From Leptolyngbya sp. FACHB-261 (GTDB lineage Bacteria; Cyanobacteriota; Cyanobacteriia; FACHB-261), in the NCBI RefSeq assembly GCF_014696065.1, contig NZ_JACJPL010000022.1, forward strand, positions 186,001 to 250,000: 64,000 bases of DNA. The letters are read 5' to 3'. The notes beneath the pieces are model-generated. The model had not been told where the DNA came from. It saw only the letters and a list, made by a program, of their open reading frames with translations, and did no database searches. The position numbers and the translations under genes are program-made. The first letter of the stretch is position 1. Each line of letters starts with the position of its first letter. Below are positions 35,103-45,172 of this stretch, one piece after another.

Positions 35103-35132
35103 AGGCAGAATCAACATAGCCAGGAGAGATGA

Positions 35133-36056
35133 ATGCGCTATCGCTACTACACTGCTGATGTGTTCACGCAGACCATTTTTGGCGGGAACCAGTTAGCTGT
35201 CTTTCCTAAAGCCGAAGGACTGAAAACTGAACAAATGCAGCGAGTTGCTAGAGAACTCAATCTCTCCGAAACAGTGTTTGTGTTTCCTGCCCAAGAGTCG
35301 ACACATACGCGTCGCCTACGCATTTTTACCCCAGGCACAGAGCTGCCATTTGCAGGCCATCCCACTATTGGCTCAGCCTATATCCTCACGACAATTGGTG
35401 AAATTCCATTGGACGGCGAGCAAACACAAATTGTCTTTGAAGAAGGTGTTGGACCGGTCAAAGTCCTGGTGCAAGCGACTGGGGGACAGCCGACCTTTGC
35501 TCAGCTCTCAGCCGCTCAAATGCCAGAATTTGGACCCGAACCTCCTGCTAGAGCTGAGTTAGCAGCTCTACTATCGCTCCAGGAAGACCAGATTTTGGAA
35601 GAGACTTTTACAACTCAGGCAGTGTCTTGTGGGGTGCCGTTTCTGTTTATTCCCCTGCGAGATCGCAAAGCTCTACAGCAAGCCCAACTGGATGTTGCTA
35701 AATGGAAAACCTTGCTTGCGTCCTATTGGGCTCCCCATGTCTATATTTTTACGCCTGATCCAGAATTGGAAGGCTCTAATTTTCGGGCACGCATGTTTGC
35801 ACCGGCAATGGGCATCCAGGAAGATCCCGCTACAGGAGCTGCGGCTACCGCATTTGCAGGTTACTTAGACAGCCAGGAAACTGTAGAAGATGGCACTTTT
35901 CGCTGGATTGTTGAGCAAGGCTTCGAGATGGAGCGCCCGAGCATTTTAGAAGTGGAAGCTGACAAACAGCAAGGTAAAATAGTGGCAATTCGAGTGGGTG
36001 GAGCCTCAGTTCTCACAGGCGAAGGGCTACTGGAAATCCCCGCAATTGATCATTGA
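35133..36056 (+). CDS. PhzF family epimerase/isomerase
   Basis: The 307-residue protein has the two-lobed PhzF/diaminopimelate-epimerase fold: the start YTADVFTQTIFGGNQLAVFP, the catalytic Glu46 in ELNLSETVFV, then GTELPFAGHPTIGSAYIL, and near the end EDPATGAAATAFAGYL. Family members isomerise small acids such as trans-2,3-dihydro-3-hydroxyanthranilate. No phenazine or other pathway genes are adjacent, so the substrate is open. The upstream CCAGGAGAGATGA gives a strong ribosome site. Confidence 0.93.
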   Translation: MRYRYYTADVFTQTIFGGNQLAVFPKAEGLKTEQMQRVARELNLSETVFVFPAQESTHTRRLRIFTPGTELPFAGHPTIGSAYILTTIGEIPLDGEQTQIVFEEGVGPVKVLVQATGGQPTFAQLSAAQMPEFGPEPPARAELAALLSLQEDQILEETFTTQAVSCGVPFLFIPLRDRKALQQAQLDVAKWKTLLASYWAPHVYIFTPDPELEGSNFRARMFAPAMGIQEDPATGAAATAFAGYLDSQETVEDGTFRWIVEQGFEMERPSILEVEADKQQGKIVAIRVGGASVLTGEGLLEIPAIDH

Positions 36057-36159
36057 GCCATGCAGTACAATCAGCGCCAAACAGTTTGCTGATCTGGAGT
36101 GTAGAGGCCAATTTACAGTCATTTGCAATCATTGCAAAGCAATACAAATAGGCAATTAG

Positions 36160-36531
36160 ATGTTGAGCGACACTGCAATCCCGACTCTTCCCTCTCGGGA
36201 CTTAGATGAGACCATTGAGTTCTACAGCCAACTTGGCTTTCAGGTCCATTTTGACCCGGCTCCTTTGAATCCTTATGTTATTCTCCGTCGGGGCACAATT
36301 GAGCTGCACTTCTTTCAGCTACTTGAGATTGTCCCAGCCGAATCTTACGGCGGCTGCTACCTGCGTGTGTCTGATGTTGATACTCTTTTTTCTGAGTTTT
36401 CTGAGCAGTGTCTGCCTATTTTAGGCATTCCTCGCCTGGGAACTATAGAGGGAAAACCTTGGGGCATGCGTGAGTTTTATGTGGTCGATCCCAGTGGCAA
36501 TCTAATTCGAGTTGGTCAACCCATTTCGTAA
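36160..36531 (+). CDS. VOC family protein (bleomycin-resistance-like)
   Basis: The 123-residue protein is a single vicinal-oxygen-chelate domain pair: AIPTLPSRDLDETIEFYSQL, HFDPAPLNPYVILRRG, GTIELHFFQL, MREFYVVDPSGNLIRVG. It resembles bleomycin-binding resistance proteins, which are dimeric and sequester the drug without metal. It follows the phzF-like gene by 103 bp and is probably in the same unit. A resistance role is plausible but unproven. Confidence 0.88.
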   Translation: MLSDTAIPTLPSRDLDETIEFYSQLGFQVHFDPAPLNPYVILRRGTIELHFFQLLEIVPAESYGGCYLRVSDVDTLFSEFSEQCLPILGIPRLGTIEGKPWGMREFYVVDPSGNLIRVGQPIS

Positions 36532-36697
36532 TCCCATTTCATAACCTATTGCGTAGGACAAGCCGCTGCTGAAGCTTTCTCTACGGATTAACGTCTAGGG
36601 CCTGCGCAGAACTTGACCTCCAAAAGATAGACCAACCGTAGCGATATGGTCTGCCATATCTCTACCAATCCTGAATCAATACTGACGAATTTCAGAT

Positions 36698-36729
36698 AAA
36701 AAAAGGGGCAGCCTGTTAGAGCTACCCCT
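36698..36729 (-). terminator. Terminator of clpB
   Basis: On the minus strand AGGGGTAGC pairs with GCTGCCCCT (one G-U) across 8 nt, followed by seven Ts (complement of 36698-36704). It lies about 35 bp past the clpB stop. Confidence 0.85.
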
Positions 36730-36762
36730 TCTTACGCTTCTACAGAAACTGGACGCTATTAA

Positions 36763-39384
36763 TTAGACATTGATCAACTCATTGGAGAGGCGCTTAAACA
36801 CCAGCCGCTCGTTGCTAACATCAGCGAAGACTGTATCACCATCGTTGAACTCGCCCCGCAGAATCGCCTTGGCAATCTGGGTTTCCAGTTCGCGCTGAAT
36901 CGCTCGCTTGAGCGGACGAGCTCCATACACCGGGTCGTAGCCAATATCGGCGATCCAATCGAGTGCAGCCTCGGAGAGCTTGAGCGTCATCTTGCGATCT
37001 GCTAACCGCTGCGCCAGACGCTGCGCCTGCAAGCGAACAATCTCGCGGAGCTGTGACTTGCGTAAGCCGTGGAAGATGATGATTTCGTCGATACGGTTTA
37101 GGAACTCCGGTCGGAAGCTGCTCCGCATCGAATCCATCACCCGGTCGCGCATCAGCTCGTACTTGGTATCATCGCCAGCCAGATCCAGAATGTACTGCGA
37201 ACCGATGTTGCTGGTCATGATGATCACAGTGTTCTTGAAGTCCACTGTGCGCCCTTGGGCATCAGTAACGCGGCCATCGTCCAGGATTTGCAGCATGACG
37301 TTGAACACGTCCGGGTGCGCCTTTTCGATTTCGTCGAACAGAATCACTGAGTAGGGACGACGACGAATCGCTTCGGTCAACTGGCCACCCTCTTCGTAGC
37401 CGACGTAGCCAGGAGGGGCACCGATCAGGCGCGAGACGGCATGCTTCTCCATGTACTCCGACATGTCGATCCGCACCATCGCTTCTTCGGTGTCGAATAG
37501 GTAAGACGCCAAGGCCTTGGCCAGTTCGGTCTTACCTACACCGGTTGGGCCCAGGAAGATGAAGCTAGCAATCGGGCGGTTGGGATCAGCTAAGCCAGCA
37601 CGAGAGCGTTGAATCGCATCGGCCACGGCTGTCACCGCTTCTTCCTGACCAATTACCCGTTCATGCAGCACTTCTTCCAGGTGCAGGAGCTTTTCTTTCT
37701 CAGACTCCAGGAGTTTGCTAACTGGAATGCCCGTCCACTTCGAGATGATTTCGGTGATGTCTTCCTCAGTCACCTCTTCGCGTAGCAGCGAACGACCACT
37801 GGTCTGGTTTTCCATCAGACGAGCTTCGGCCTGCTCCAATTGGCGCTGGAGGTCGGTGAGTTTGCCATACTTCAGCTCAGCGGCTCGGTTGAGGTCATAG
37901 TCGCGCTCAGCCTGCTGAATTTCGACGTTGACGCGCTCAGTCTCAGCCTTGATCGTTCGAATCTGATCGATGAGCTGTTTTTCCGACTGCCATTGGGCGC
38001 TCAGCGCTGACTGCGACTCTTTAAGATCTGCCAGTTCTTTTTCTAGCTTTTCTAAGCGCTCTCGAGCTGCCGCGTTGCTCTCCTTATTTAGAGACAGACG
38101 CTCCATCTCCATTTGCAGGATCTTGCGGTCGATCTCGTCTAGTTCCTCTGGTTTAGAGGTGATTTCCATCTTGAGCCGTGCTGCCGCTTCGTCCATCAAA
38201 TCGATGGCTTTGTCGGGCAGGAAACGGTCAGAAATGTAACGGGTCGAGAGTGTGGCTGCCGCAACCAAGGCGCTGTCCGAGATTTTGATACCGTGGTGGA
38301 CTTCGTAGCGTTCCTTAAGGCCCCGCAGAATCGAGATCGTATCTTCGACACTAGGCTGGTCCACATAGACCTGCTGGAAGCGCCGTTCCAAGGCGGCATC
38401 TTTTTCGAGGTACTTACGATACTCATCCAGCGTGGTAGCCCCAATGCAACGCAGTTCACCCCGCGCCAACATCGGCTTGAGCAGGTTACCTGCATCCATC
38501 GCGCCTTGAGTTGCTCCTGCACCGACGACGGTATGGATCTCGTCAATGAACAGGATGATTTGACCTTGAGAATCGGTCACTTCTTTGAGCACAGCCTTGA
38601 GCCGCTCTTCAAACTCACCGCGGTATTTTGCACCCGCAATCAAAGCGCCCATGTCCAAGGCAATCAGCTTGCGATCGCGCAAAGAATCGGGCACATCACC
38701 GCTGACAATACGCTGAGCCAGACCTTCCGCAATCGCTGTTTTACCGACACCCGGTTCACCGATCAAAACCGGATTGTTTTTGGTACGCCGCGAGAGAATC
38801 TGGATAGTACGCCGAATCTCGTCGTCCCGACCAATGACCGGATCTAGCTTGCCTTCGCGAGCTAGCTGGGTCAGATCGCGACCGTATTTTTCCAGCGATT
38901 CGTACTTGCCTTCGGGGTTTTGGTCCGTCACTTTTTGACTACCGCGGATTTGTTCAATCGTAGCCTTTAGCTTGCTCTCGTCTAAGCCAAATTCTTGCAG
39001 CATTGGCTTGCCGAAACGATCATCCCGAGCGTAGCCCAGAATCAGGTGTTCAATCGAGATATAGTCATCGCCAAACTGCTTGCGATAGCCTTCTGCCCGA
39101 TCTAGCAAAGTATCAAGACTGCGCCCCAAATAGACAGAAATATCACTGGCTCCAGAAACTTTAGGTTGACGACTAATAAAGTCGTCGATTCGGTCCCGTA
39201 GCTTCTGAATACTGAGCCCTGCTTTGGTAAAAATGGAACTAGCAAGGCCGTCCTGTTCCAACAAAGACTTCAGTAGGTGTTCGCTTTCAATCTGCTGCTG
39301 TTGGCTCTGCTTAACAATATCGGGGGTATGGACAATTGCTGCCCAGGCTTTTTCTGTAAATTGGTTTGGGTTAGTGGGTTGCAC
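36763..39384 (-). CDS. clpB: ATP-dependent disaggregase ClpB
   Basis: The 873-residue Hsp100 protein has a Clp-N domain, NBD1 with GEPGVGKTA, the M-domain coiled coil (about 410-530) and NBD2 with GPTGVGKTE, plus arginine fingers and the C-terminal GxxG-type end. It rescues heat-aggregated proteins together with DnaK. I use the GTG at 39384 ([18 protein letters not shown] about 9 bases upstream) because cyanobacterial ClpB proteins begin there; the longer in-frame start at 39507 adds 41 unlike residues. The size fits family norms. Confidence 0.97.
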   Translation of the reverse strand: MQPTNPNQFTEKAWAAIVHTPDIVKQSQQQQIESEHLLKSLLEQDGLASSIFTKAGLSIQKLRDRIDDFISRQPKVSGASDISVYLGRSLDTLLDRAEGYRKQFGDDYISIEHLILGYARDDRFGKPMLQEFGLDESKLKATIEQIRGSQKVTDQNPEGKYESLEKYGRDLTQLAREGKLDPVIGRDDEIRRTIQILSRRTKNNPVLIGEPGVGKTAIAEGLAQRIVSGDVPDSLRDRKLIALDMGALIAGAKYRGEFEERLKAVLKEVTDSQGQIILFIDEIHTVVGAGATQGAMDAGNLLKPMLARGELRCIGATTLDEYRKYLEKDAALERRFQQVYVDQPSVEDTISILRGLKERYEVHHGIKISDSALVAAATLSTRYISDRFLPDKAIDLMDEAAARLKMEITSKPEELDEIDRKILQMEMERLSLNKESNAAARERLEKLEKELADLKESQSALSAQWQSEKQLIDQIRTIKAETERVNVEIQQAERDYDLNRAAELKYGKLTDLQRQLEQAEARLMENQTSGRSLLREEVTEEDITEIISKWTGIPVSKLLESEKEKLLHLEEVLHERVIGQEEAVTAVADAIQRSRAGLADPNRPIASFIFLGPTGVGKTELAKALASYLFDTEEAMVRIDMSEYMEKHAVSRLIGAPPGYVGYEEGGQLTEAIRRRPYSVILFDEIEKAHPDVFNVMLQILDDGRVTDAQGRTVDFKNTVIIMTSNIGSQYILDLAGDDTKYELMRDRVMDSMRSSFRPEFLNRIDEIIIFHGLRKSQLREIVRLQAQRLAQRLADRKMTLKLSEAALDWIADIGYDPVYGARPLKRAIQRELETQIAKAILRGEFNDGDTVFADVSNERLVFKRLSNELINV

Positions 39385-39733
39385 GTCAGAGTCTCCGTTA
39401 GCCTTAAGCCCTAGATCTTGAGTTTCAAACCTAAGGTCAATTACCCCGGAGGTTTTCCCTAGACCAACAGCCAATGCAGAAGCAGCGCTGTGGATATTTT
39501 CTGCCAAAGCTGATTCGGGAATGCTGAGAGTCTGAAGCAGCTCCCGCCTAACTAGGGCAATCTATTGCCTCCGAGCCTCTATGACCAAATTATCAGAGTT
39601 ATCAAGGCTCAGAGTTCGGTTGTTTGTAGCCCAAAAGCGCGATTCCCGTACTCGACCCTCCTAGGTCAGTAAGGGAAGGGTGAATACGGGAATATGGGCA
39701 AAAAGCCAAGGAAGACGAGAGCTAGACCAGAAT
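39385..39733. other. clpB upstream region with terminator of the DUF2382 gene
   Basis: No CIRCE element (TTAGCACTC-N9-GAGTGCTAA) is visible. The stretch holds the clpB promoter and the hairpin at 39642-39693. Confidence 0.5.
39642..39693 (-). terminator. Long imperfect hairpin after the DUF2382 cluster
   Basis: ATTCCCGTACTCGACCCTCC pairs with GGGAAGGGTGAATACGGGAA (a few mismatches). On the minus strand it is followed by GCGCTTTTGGG. It lies 40 bp past the stop of the 39734 gene. Confidence 0.6.
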
Positions 39734-40435
39734 TTAAAAGTTGGGCAAATCTTCGTCGAGGACTTCACCCTGCCCCAGCTCAACTTCTGCCAAGATTTTG
39801 CGCTCAGGGCTGAGCTGTTCAACAATCAATTTTTCGTAGCGCACGGGAACTCTGACTAGCCGAGTTTCAGTTTGCTTCCGTACAACGATCTCGCCCACTT
39901 TTTGCCTGCCACGCTCAACCACCAAGCGTTCGCCGAGTAGGCGAGTGACCTCTTCGTTCATGGGTAGAGGTGCAGAGGTTTCAGTCCTAGTAACAAACGG
40001 TGTTGCGTGAGCATTACCAACCTGAGCAGTGCCAACTTGAGGACTGGCAGCTTGAGCGATACCAACCTGGAAACTCTCTGGTTGGAAACTTTCTGGCTGA
40101 AGACTATTAGAGTGAAGCTCAGATCGGCCTAGGGCAACCTCCCCTAAGGGCTGAGGTGCTGAGTTAGATTCCGGATTGATTTGTTCAACAATCAATTTTT
40201 CGTAGCGTACCGGAACCTCGACGATGCGAGTTTCAATTTCTTTGCGTACAATGATCTCGCCAGTCTTTCGCTTGCTGCGATTAACTACTAATCGCTCATC
40301 TAGCAACCGAATGCTCTCTTCTGCTATGCCTTCCATGCCTACCAGGGGTGTGCTATTAATCGCACTGTTAATTGCTGCTACTTTGTCGATGCACTGAGTC
40401 GGATTAGAGCAAGTACAGATGGAGCTAAGGACCAC
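39734..40435 (-). CDS. DUF2382 protein with two domain copies
   Basis: The 233-residue protein contains two DUF2382 (YsnF/AvaK-type) units: RLLDERLVVNRSKRKTGEII then VPVRYEKLIVEQINPE, and later RLLGERLVVERGRQKVGEIV then VPVRYEKLIVEQLSPE. A Gln/Ser-rich linker contains imperfect repeats (QPESFQPESFQVGIAQ). It lacks the PRC barrel of its neighbours. The ORF opens at a GTG (40435); the ATG at 40336 would drop the first 33 residues, which look unlike the family. Members are linked to stress and desiccation responses, but the activity is unknown. Confidence 0.8.
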   Translation of the reverse strand: MVLSSICTCSNPTQCIDKVAAINSAINSTPLVGMEGIAEESIRLLDERLVVNRSKRKTGEIIVRKEIETRIVEVPVRYEKLIVEQINPESNSAPQPLGEVALGRSELHSNSLQPESFQPESFQVGIAQAASPQVGTAQVGNAHATPFVTRTETSAPLPMNEEVTRLLGERLVVERGRQKVGEIVVRKQTETRLVRVPVRYEKLIVEQLSPERKILAEVELGQGEVLDEDLPNF

Positions 40436-40551
40436 CCCACCTGTACCTTTAACTCAGCTTTGAACTAGCTCACTTCGGGCTAGCACGGGGCTGAACCCAA
40501 TCACTTAAAGTTGCGATCGAACGGTTCAGCCCCAGCTAAGCTTTGCTCTAC

Positions 40552-41502
40552 TTACAGATTGTCGCCAGTCCGCTCAACAACAGGGTTGCCCTGGGTATCA
40601 ATGTCGAGCTTTTCGCGGTGGATCTGCTCTTCCGAATCAACCACATCGCGGTCAACTTCTTTTTTGATGCGCACTTCTTCGCGGACGAAGGCTTCCTTGT
40701 GGATGTCTGGAGTTTCCTCGTAGACTTCCACGCGAGCTACTTCACCTTCACGGAAATCAGCTTCACCAGGATTGACTACGGTAGAGCCCGTGGGGGTCAC
40801 ACGCTCAATCACAACCCGCTCCTTCTCGACCGGCACTGAAACGCGAGCAGTCTCGGTTTCAACGTGCTTACCAACAGCAACTTCGCCGGTCTTGGCGCGG
40901 TGCTTGTTCGCCACTAGACGCTCTTCATAGAGACGAAGCGTTTGGTGGTCACGATCGTTCAGGTTGTACAGATCCGCGTCGTAGTCGTACTTGTAGCTAT
41001 CGCGGTCGTAATTGGTGTAGTCAGTTTGAGCCGTCGTTGAAGCCCCAGCAAAGTCAGAGTTGGTGTAAGCCGACGTTGCGGTGGGGTCTACAGCGGTGCC
41101 GCTGGTTAGCATCGGATCTACCGCTGCGGTGCTAGCGGCCATGGGGGTGCGGTAAACGTTACGCACTTCTTCCTCATGGTCGTAGTCGATCTTCATGTTT
41201 TCCTTGAACTCAGGTAAGTTCTCGGCTTGCTCTTTGGTAAAGCCAGTGGCATAAACCCGGTGAGCATTGTAATCAATGCGAGAGCGGCCTACTGGCAGCA
41301 ATACTTTTTTACCGAAAATCCAGAAGCCCAGGTCAACAATCATGTAGCGAAAACGGCCTTCGTTTTCGTCAAGCAGAACGTCACTGACAGAACCAACCTT
41401 CTCGTTGGTGGTTTCTGCATAAACATCTAGACCTTTAACATCAGCCCCATCAAATTGATCGCGATAATTCGGGTCAAAATCCGAGAGTTTTACGAGTGCC
41501 AT
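40552..41502 (-). CDS. PRC-barrel and DUF2382 protein
   Basis: The 316-residue protein has a PRC-barrel (about 1-95: MALVKLSDFDPNYRDQFDGA, DVLLDENEGRFRYMIVDLGF, WIFGKKVLLPVGRSRID) and a C-terminal DUF2382 domain (RLYEERLVANKHRAKTGEVA, VSVPVEKERVVIERVTP, REEVRIKKEVDRDVVDSEEQ). The ATG at 41502 follows GGAG. It is the second of two closely related PRC/DUF2382 genes in the cluster (with 43081-44289). PRC barrels often act as membrane-surface or RNA-associated adaptor domains. A stress role is likely from family context. Confidence 0.92.
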   Translation of the reverse strand: MALVKLSDFDPNYRDQFDGADVKGLDVYAETTNEKVGSVSDVLLDENEGRFRYMIVDLGFWIFGKKVLLPVGRSRIDYNAHRVYATGFTKEQAENLPEFKENMKIDYDHEEEVRNVYRTPMAASTAAVDPMLTSGTAVDPTATSAYTNSDFAGASTTAQTDYTNYDRDSYKYDYDADLYNLNDRDHQTLRLYEERLVANKHRAKTGEVAVGKHVETETARVSVPVEKERVVIERVTPTGSTVVNPGEADFREGEVARVEVYEETPDIHKEAFVREEVRIKKEVDRDVVDSEEQIHREKLDIDTQGNPVVERTGDNL

Positions 41503-41570
41503 ATAAGCTCCGAAGCTCCAAATCAACTTGTTCTTACTAACTTACTCAGTATCGTAGAAAACTTATCGCA

Positions 41571-42845
41571 CTAGACCCTCTTCCCAGGGGCAGAACAGGT
41601 ATCGAACCACTCTTGATAAGTTCTCTTAAGCTCAGGATCATCAATTATTAATTCAACCCGTACTCTGCCACAACCATGGTCAGAACGGTGAGCAATTGCG
41701 TCCAAGAGCAAGCTAGCAGCCTTAGGGGATAAGAATTCACCAATGACGCTGTTATGAGTCTCTGAATTAGCTTCTTCTGAGTTGTTAAGCTCAGCCAGTG
41801 TCAGATCAGGAATGCCATCTTCCCCTAAATCTACTGTCGCTAACTGCTTGTGTTCAGGGCTAATTTGCTCAACGATCAGCTTCTCGCGCCGAACAGGCAC
41901 TTGCACCATCTGGACTTCGATCTGCTTACGAACGACAACTTCACCTAGCTTGCGCTTTTTGGAGTTGACGACTAAGCGCTCCTCCAAAAGACGAACAATC
42001 TCTTCAGAGACAATTTCCGACTTAGGTTTTGGCGCTTCTGCGGTTAAAGGCTCTATAACTGGAACTGCTGCATCTGTGGCTTCTAAAGCTGAGGTAGCTG
42101 GAGTTTCTAGAAGCGTCGCCTGAATTACTGGTTCGGGTAGCTGCGATTCTGGGGATCGCGGCTCGTTGATCTCCTGAGCGGCTGCTACTACAGTGGTGTC
42201 CGCAGCAGGTGTAATTTCTGTTACGTTCTTAGTTTCTGAGTTTCTAGCTTCAGCGCGAACTGTACTAGCCCCTAGTACAGAGGTTGAGTTTGCTGTTGCC
42301 CCTGTTTTAAAGCTAACTGTTTTAAGGTTGCCTATTTCTGACCTAGCTATTTCTGGGCTAGCTGTTTCTGGGCTAGCTATTCTCAGGGTGGCTGTTTCTA
42401 GGTTAGTTGCCTCTGGAGCAGCAGATTGGGCTGGAGGTTGTGTAGAAACCTGCTCCACCGCCTCGCGAGCCAGTTGAATGGGAATACGAGGCAATTCCAG
42501 ACGCTCGGCCTTTAATGCATCCAGCCGACTGTATGGCGGAAGATTTTGAATATCTTCCTGGCTCATATTCACCGATAGTGCACGAGTTGAGGATTCAACG
42601 TTCTGAATCAAGCGACTAGCTATCAAGAACAGTCGTGAGCCCTGGTGCTGATCTGGCTGGGAGACAATGAGGTTGAGGCGACGGTCAGTATCTAAAGTTA
42701 AGTCTCGAACCTCACCCACTAAACGACCCTGGCGGTCCAAAACCGCAAAATTGTGGAGTTTTTGCCTCAATTTTGCCAGAAGAGCAAGAATATTAGCTTC
42801 ATGCTTCCTGGTTCGTGGGCTCCTGGAAGGTGTTTGGGAGAACAT
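41571..42845 (-). CDS. DUF2382 protein with long variable linker
   Basis: The 424-residue protein has an N-terminal PRC-like strand region (LHNFAVLDRQGRLVGEVRDL), a low-complexity Ala/Thr/Glu/Ser linker of about 160 residues with repeats of the type S-E-I-x-x-L-E/T-A-S-P, and a DUF2382 core at about 285-350 (RLLEERLVVNSKKRKLGEVV, VPVRREKLIVEQISPE). A C-terminal region after residue 360 is separate and ends in RVELIIDDPELKRTYQEWF. The partner gene at 39734 is the same type, without the long linker. Confidence 0.82.
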   Translation of the reverse strand: MFSQTPSRSPRTRKHEANILALLAKLRQKLHNFAVLDRQGRLVGEVRDLTLDTDRRLNLIVSQPDQHQGSRLFLIASRLIQNVESSTRALSVNMSQEDIQNLPPYSRLDALKAERLELPRIPIQLAREAVEQVSTQPPAQSAAPEATNLETATLRIASPETASPEIARSEIGNLKTVSFKTGATANSTSVLGASTVRAEARNSETKNVTEITPAADTTVVAAAQEINEPRSPESQLPEPVIQATLLETPATSALEATDAAVPVIEPLTAEAPKPKSEIVSEEIVRLLEERLVVNSKKRKLGEVVVRKQIEVQMVQVPVRREKLIVEQISPEHKQLATVDLGEDGIPDLTLAELNNSEEANSETHNSVIGEFLSPKAASLLLDAIAHRSDHGCGRVRVELIIDDPELKRTYQEWFDTCSAPGKRV

Positions 42846-43080
42846 AGATTAAACCAGTTTTGAAGGTACAAGAAACAGAGACATTGCCGTTTTACAGGCT
42901 GCTTGCAGCTGTGGTCTGCAAGCACAAAAGCCATAGCCAGCCGATACGGCTGAGGTGTAGGCTAGGCATCTTAATGTATCAAGATCAAGATCAACAGCAA
43001 GGGCGCAAAGGGCTAGCATTTGAGTGCTTGCCGCAATCTTGAGGGTTGCAATCGCCTTGCCGAAGAGTTATCTAAAAGGG

Positions 43081-44289
43081 CTATTTGGTCCAGTCTTCCG
43101 GAAAACGGCTCACTTTTCGATCCATTCTTTGCTCTACAACTGAGTTACCCTGAGTTTCAATCCTTCTATCCACAGTTGGATGGCCCTGGGTGTCAATGTC
43201 CAATTTCTCGCGGCGAAGGGTTTCTTCGGCTTCGACCGTGTCTTGATATACCTCTTTCTTCAGCCTCACTTCTTCACGAACAAAAGGCTCACGGCGGATA
43301 CGGGCCGTTTCCTCATAGACTTCAATGCGCGCAACTTCACCATCCACGAAATCATTGTCAGTGGCTTCAAACACAGTGTTGTTAGTTGGGGTAGAACGTT
43401 CGATGATCACATGCTCCTTTTCAACTGGTACCGAAACTCGCGCCGTTTCAGTTTCAACATGCTTGCCAATTGCTACTTCACCCGCTTTCTGACGCTTACG
43501 GTTGGCAATCAGCCGTTCCTCATACAGTCTAAGCACTTCATGATCGGGGCTATTGAGGTTATACAACCCAGGGTCACTGTGATAGTCATAAGTTTCTCCC
43601 CTAGAAAGCGTATCTACTTGAGGAGTGGTAGGTGCTGATTGAGGTAGGGTTTGCGGTGGAATTGCAATTCCATCCTGCCGTTCCTGATAGAGACTGCGTG
43701 GAGATGTTGAATAGGCTTGCACTGGTGTGAGCTGGATAGGCTCGCTTGGAATTGGAGCACTTTGAATTGGGCTGGGCTGGATGAAATTATCTTGAACTGA
43801 GGTGCTGTGGAGGGTGGTTTCCCGCAGGGGGTTTTCATGAAAGGCACTGCTATCCATCATTGGGACCGGCGATGCATCCATGGGCACCACTGGGCTAATC
43901 ATGCGCTCAGTAGCGGGCGTTGCAGGAGTTGTGCGATAAACCCCGCGCACTCGTTCTTCGTAGTCGTCGTTGATGCCCTGATGCTCATCAAACTCAGGCA
44001 AATCTTCTGCCTGCTTTTTGCTGAGCCCCATCACATAAACTCGGCGTGCATCGTGGTCAATCGCAATGCGGGAGCGGCCTACAGGCACTAAAACTTTCTT
44101 GCCAAAAAACCAAAAACCGACATCGACGACGAGGTAGCGAAACCGACCGTTTTCATCGACTAGAACATCATTGACCTTGCCGACCTTTTCCTGGGTATCA
44201 TCCGAGTAGACATCTAAGCCCTTGATGTCGCCCCCACCAAAAAATTCTCGATAATTGGGGTCAAAATCTTTGAGTTTAAGTAGAGCCAT
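43081..44289 (-). CDS. PRC-barrel and DUF2382 protein (paralogue)
   Basis: The 402-residue protein has a PRC barrel (MALLKLKDFDPNYREFFGGG, FRYLVVDVGFWFFGKKVLVP) and a DUF2382 end (RLYEERLIANRKRQKAGEVA, VSVPVEKEHVIIERSTPTN), with a Pro/Ser/Gln-rich middle. It is the sister of 40552-41502 and the first member of the cluster in the direction of transcription. The C terminus carries two extra short repeats (TVDRRIETQGNSVVEQRMDR). Confidence 0.92.
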   Translation of the reverse strand: MALLKLKDFDPNYREFFGGGDIKGLDVYSDDTQEKVGKVNDVLVDENGRFRYLVVDVGFWFFGKKVLVPVGRSRIAIDHDARRVYVMGLSKKQAEDLPEFDEHQGINDDYEERVRGVYRTTPATPATERMISPVVPMDASPVPMMDSSAFHENPLRETTLHSTSVQDNFIQPSPIQSAPIPSEPIQLTPVQAYSTSPRSLYQERQDGIAIPPQTLPQSAPTTPQVDTLSRGETYDYHSDPGLYNLNSPDHEVLRLYEERLIANRKRQKAGEVAIGKHVETETARVSVPVEKEHVIIERSTPTNNTVFEATDNDFVDGEVARIEVYEETARIRREPFVREEVRLKKEVYQDTVEAEETLRREKLDIDTQGHPTVDRRIETQGNSVVEQRMDRKVSRFPEDWTK

Positions 44290-44427
44290 GTTCTAGTCCC
44301 TCTGCTTCTGAATCGGCTAATAATATGCCTGTATGCTAAGAAGTCAGGGGCTTGGCTCCATCTTGCCCTGGGCATAACATACATTCTGCTTTGCAGGTCT
44401 ACCAAAAAAACGGCCTAAAAAACAGAA

Positions 44428-44461
44428 CAAAAAAGCCAGACGTTCTTACGACAGCCTGGCT
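44428..44461 (-). terminator. Terminator of the membrane protein gene
   Basis: On the minus strand AGCCAG and CTGGCT flank an inner CGT/ACG stem and are followed by six Ts. It lies about 65 bp past the stop of 44525-45172. Confidence 0.68.
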
Positions 44462-44524
44462 AGATATTTCTCTCCGAGTTCAAGATTCTGTTAAAGACCC
44501 TGTTGGTAACCCACTGATAAAGAG

Positions 44525-45172
44525 TTAGCTATAGGGACGATTGTCAATCACTTGAGAACGAACGACCCGCTTTTTGTTGCCACTTAGTGTGCCAAAGATA
44601 GAGGCTGCTAGACCTAGCAGAGAGCCGAACACAAAAGACCAACCAGTTGTTGCCCCTGCACTCGCAATATTGCGGACTTGGTTAGCACTAGGTGGAGCAG
44701 CGGTTTGGGTTGCCTGCTGAGCTGCTTGACCGATGTCGGTACCCGCTTGTTGCACAGTCTGAGCAATCTCGCCTGCGTTATTGGCAACTGCGCCAAAGAT
44801 GCCGCTTACGCCACCCGACAGTAACCAAGAACCCAAGGCCAACGTGGTTGCCCAGAGGACAATGCCGTTGAGAATTGCTGCACCCCGGCTGAGGGGAAGA
44901 GAGCCGCGCCCTACAGTCAGCCCTCCCAAGTACAGAGAAATGAGAAGACTAACTGCTGCCCAAATAGCAACGCCGGTTCCCACTTCGTTAGCATTACTAC
45001 GAGGTGCACCCGAGGAAGACAGGACGTTTAGTCCAATCGCAGCGCCCAAAGCACTCAGTACGAGCTGGCTACTTAAAGCGACAAATAGACCCGCAATAAT
45101 TGGGCCCCAACGCACGCGATCATGATCTAAAACTTCACTGCGAACCACCGAACTTTCAACGCCCATTGCCAT
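44525..45172 (-). CDS. Membrane protein with Gly/Ala-rich helices (unknown)
   Basis: The 215-residue protein has about four transmembrane helices: GPIIAGLFVALSSQLVLSAL, WAAVSLLISLYLGGLTVGRG, ILNGIVLWATTLALGSWLLS, and TGWSFVFGSLLGLAASIFGT. A soluble Gln/Ala-rich stretch (about 130-170) sits between the last two helices. Proteins of this type occur beside PRC/DUF2382 genes in cyanobacteria, and the N-terminal conserved DRVRWGPIIAGLF supports one family. It is upstream of the cluster on the same strand but has its own terminator. Confidence 0.8.
   Translation of the reverse strand: MAMGVESSVVRSEVLDHDRVRWGPIIAGLFVALSSQLVLSALGAAIGLNVLSSSGAPRSNANEVGTGVAIWAAVSLLISLYLGGLTVGRGSLPLSRGAAILNGIVLWATTLALGSWLLSGGVSGIFGAVANNAGEIAQTVQQAGTDIGQAAQQATQTAAPPSANQVRNIASAGATTGWSFVFGSLLGLAASIFGTLSGNKKRVVRSQVIDNRPYS

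Noticed and set aside
38293-38847. 184-codon open frame on the plus strand inside clpB
   Set aside because: It lies wholly antisense to a conserved, full-length ClpB and has no ribosome site or family; it is a by-product of codon use.
39384-39507. Longer N terminus of ClpB (start at 39507)
   Set aside because: The added 41 residues do not fit ClpB families, and the GTG at 39384 has a good ribosome site and the family start sequence.
39385-39640. CIRCE heat-shock operator before clpB
   Set aside because: I looked for the TTAGCACTC-N9-GAGTGCTAA inverted repeat and saw none.
43180-43638. 152-codon open frame antisense to a PRC/DUF2382 gene (a similar one lies at 40543-40839)
   Set aside because: The two resemble each other only because the sense-strand genes are paralogues; the sense products are clearly conserved.
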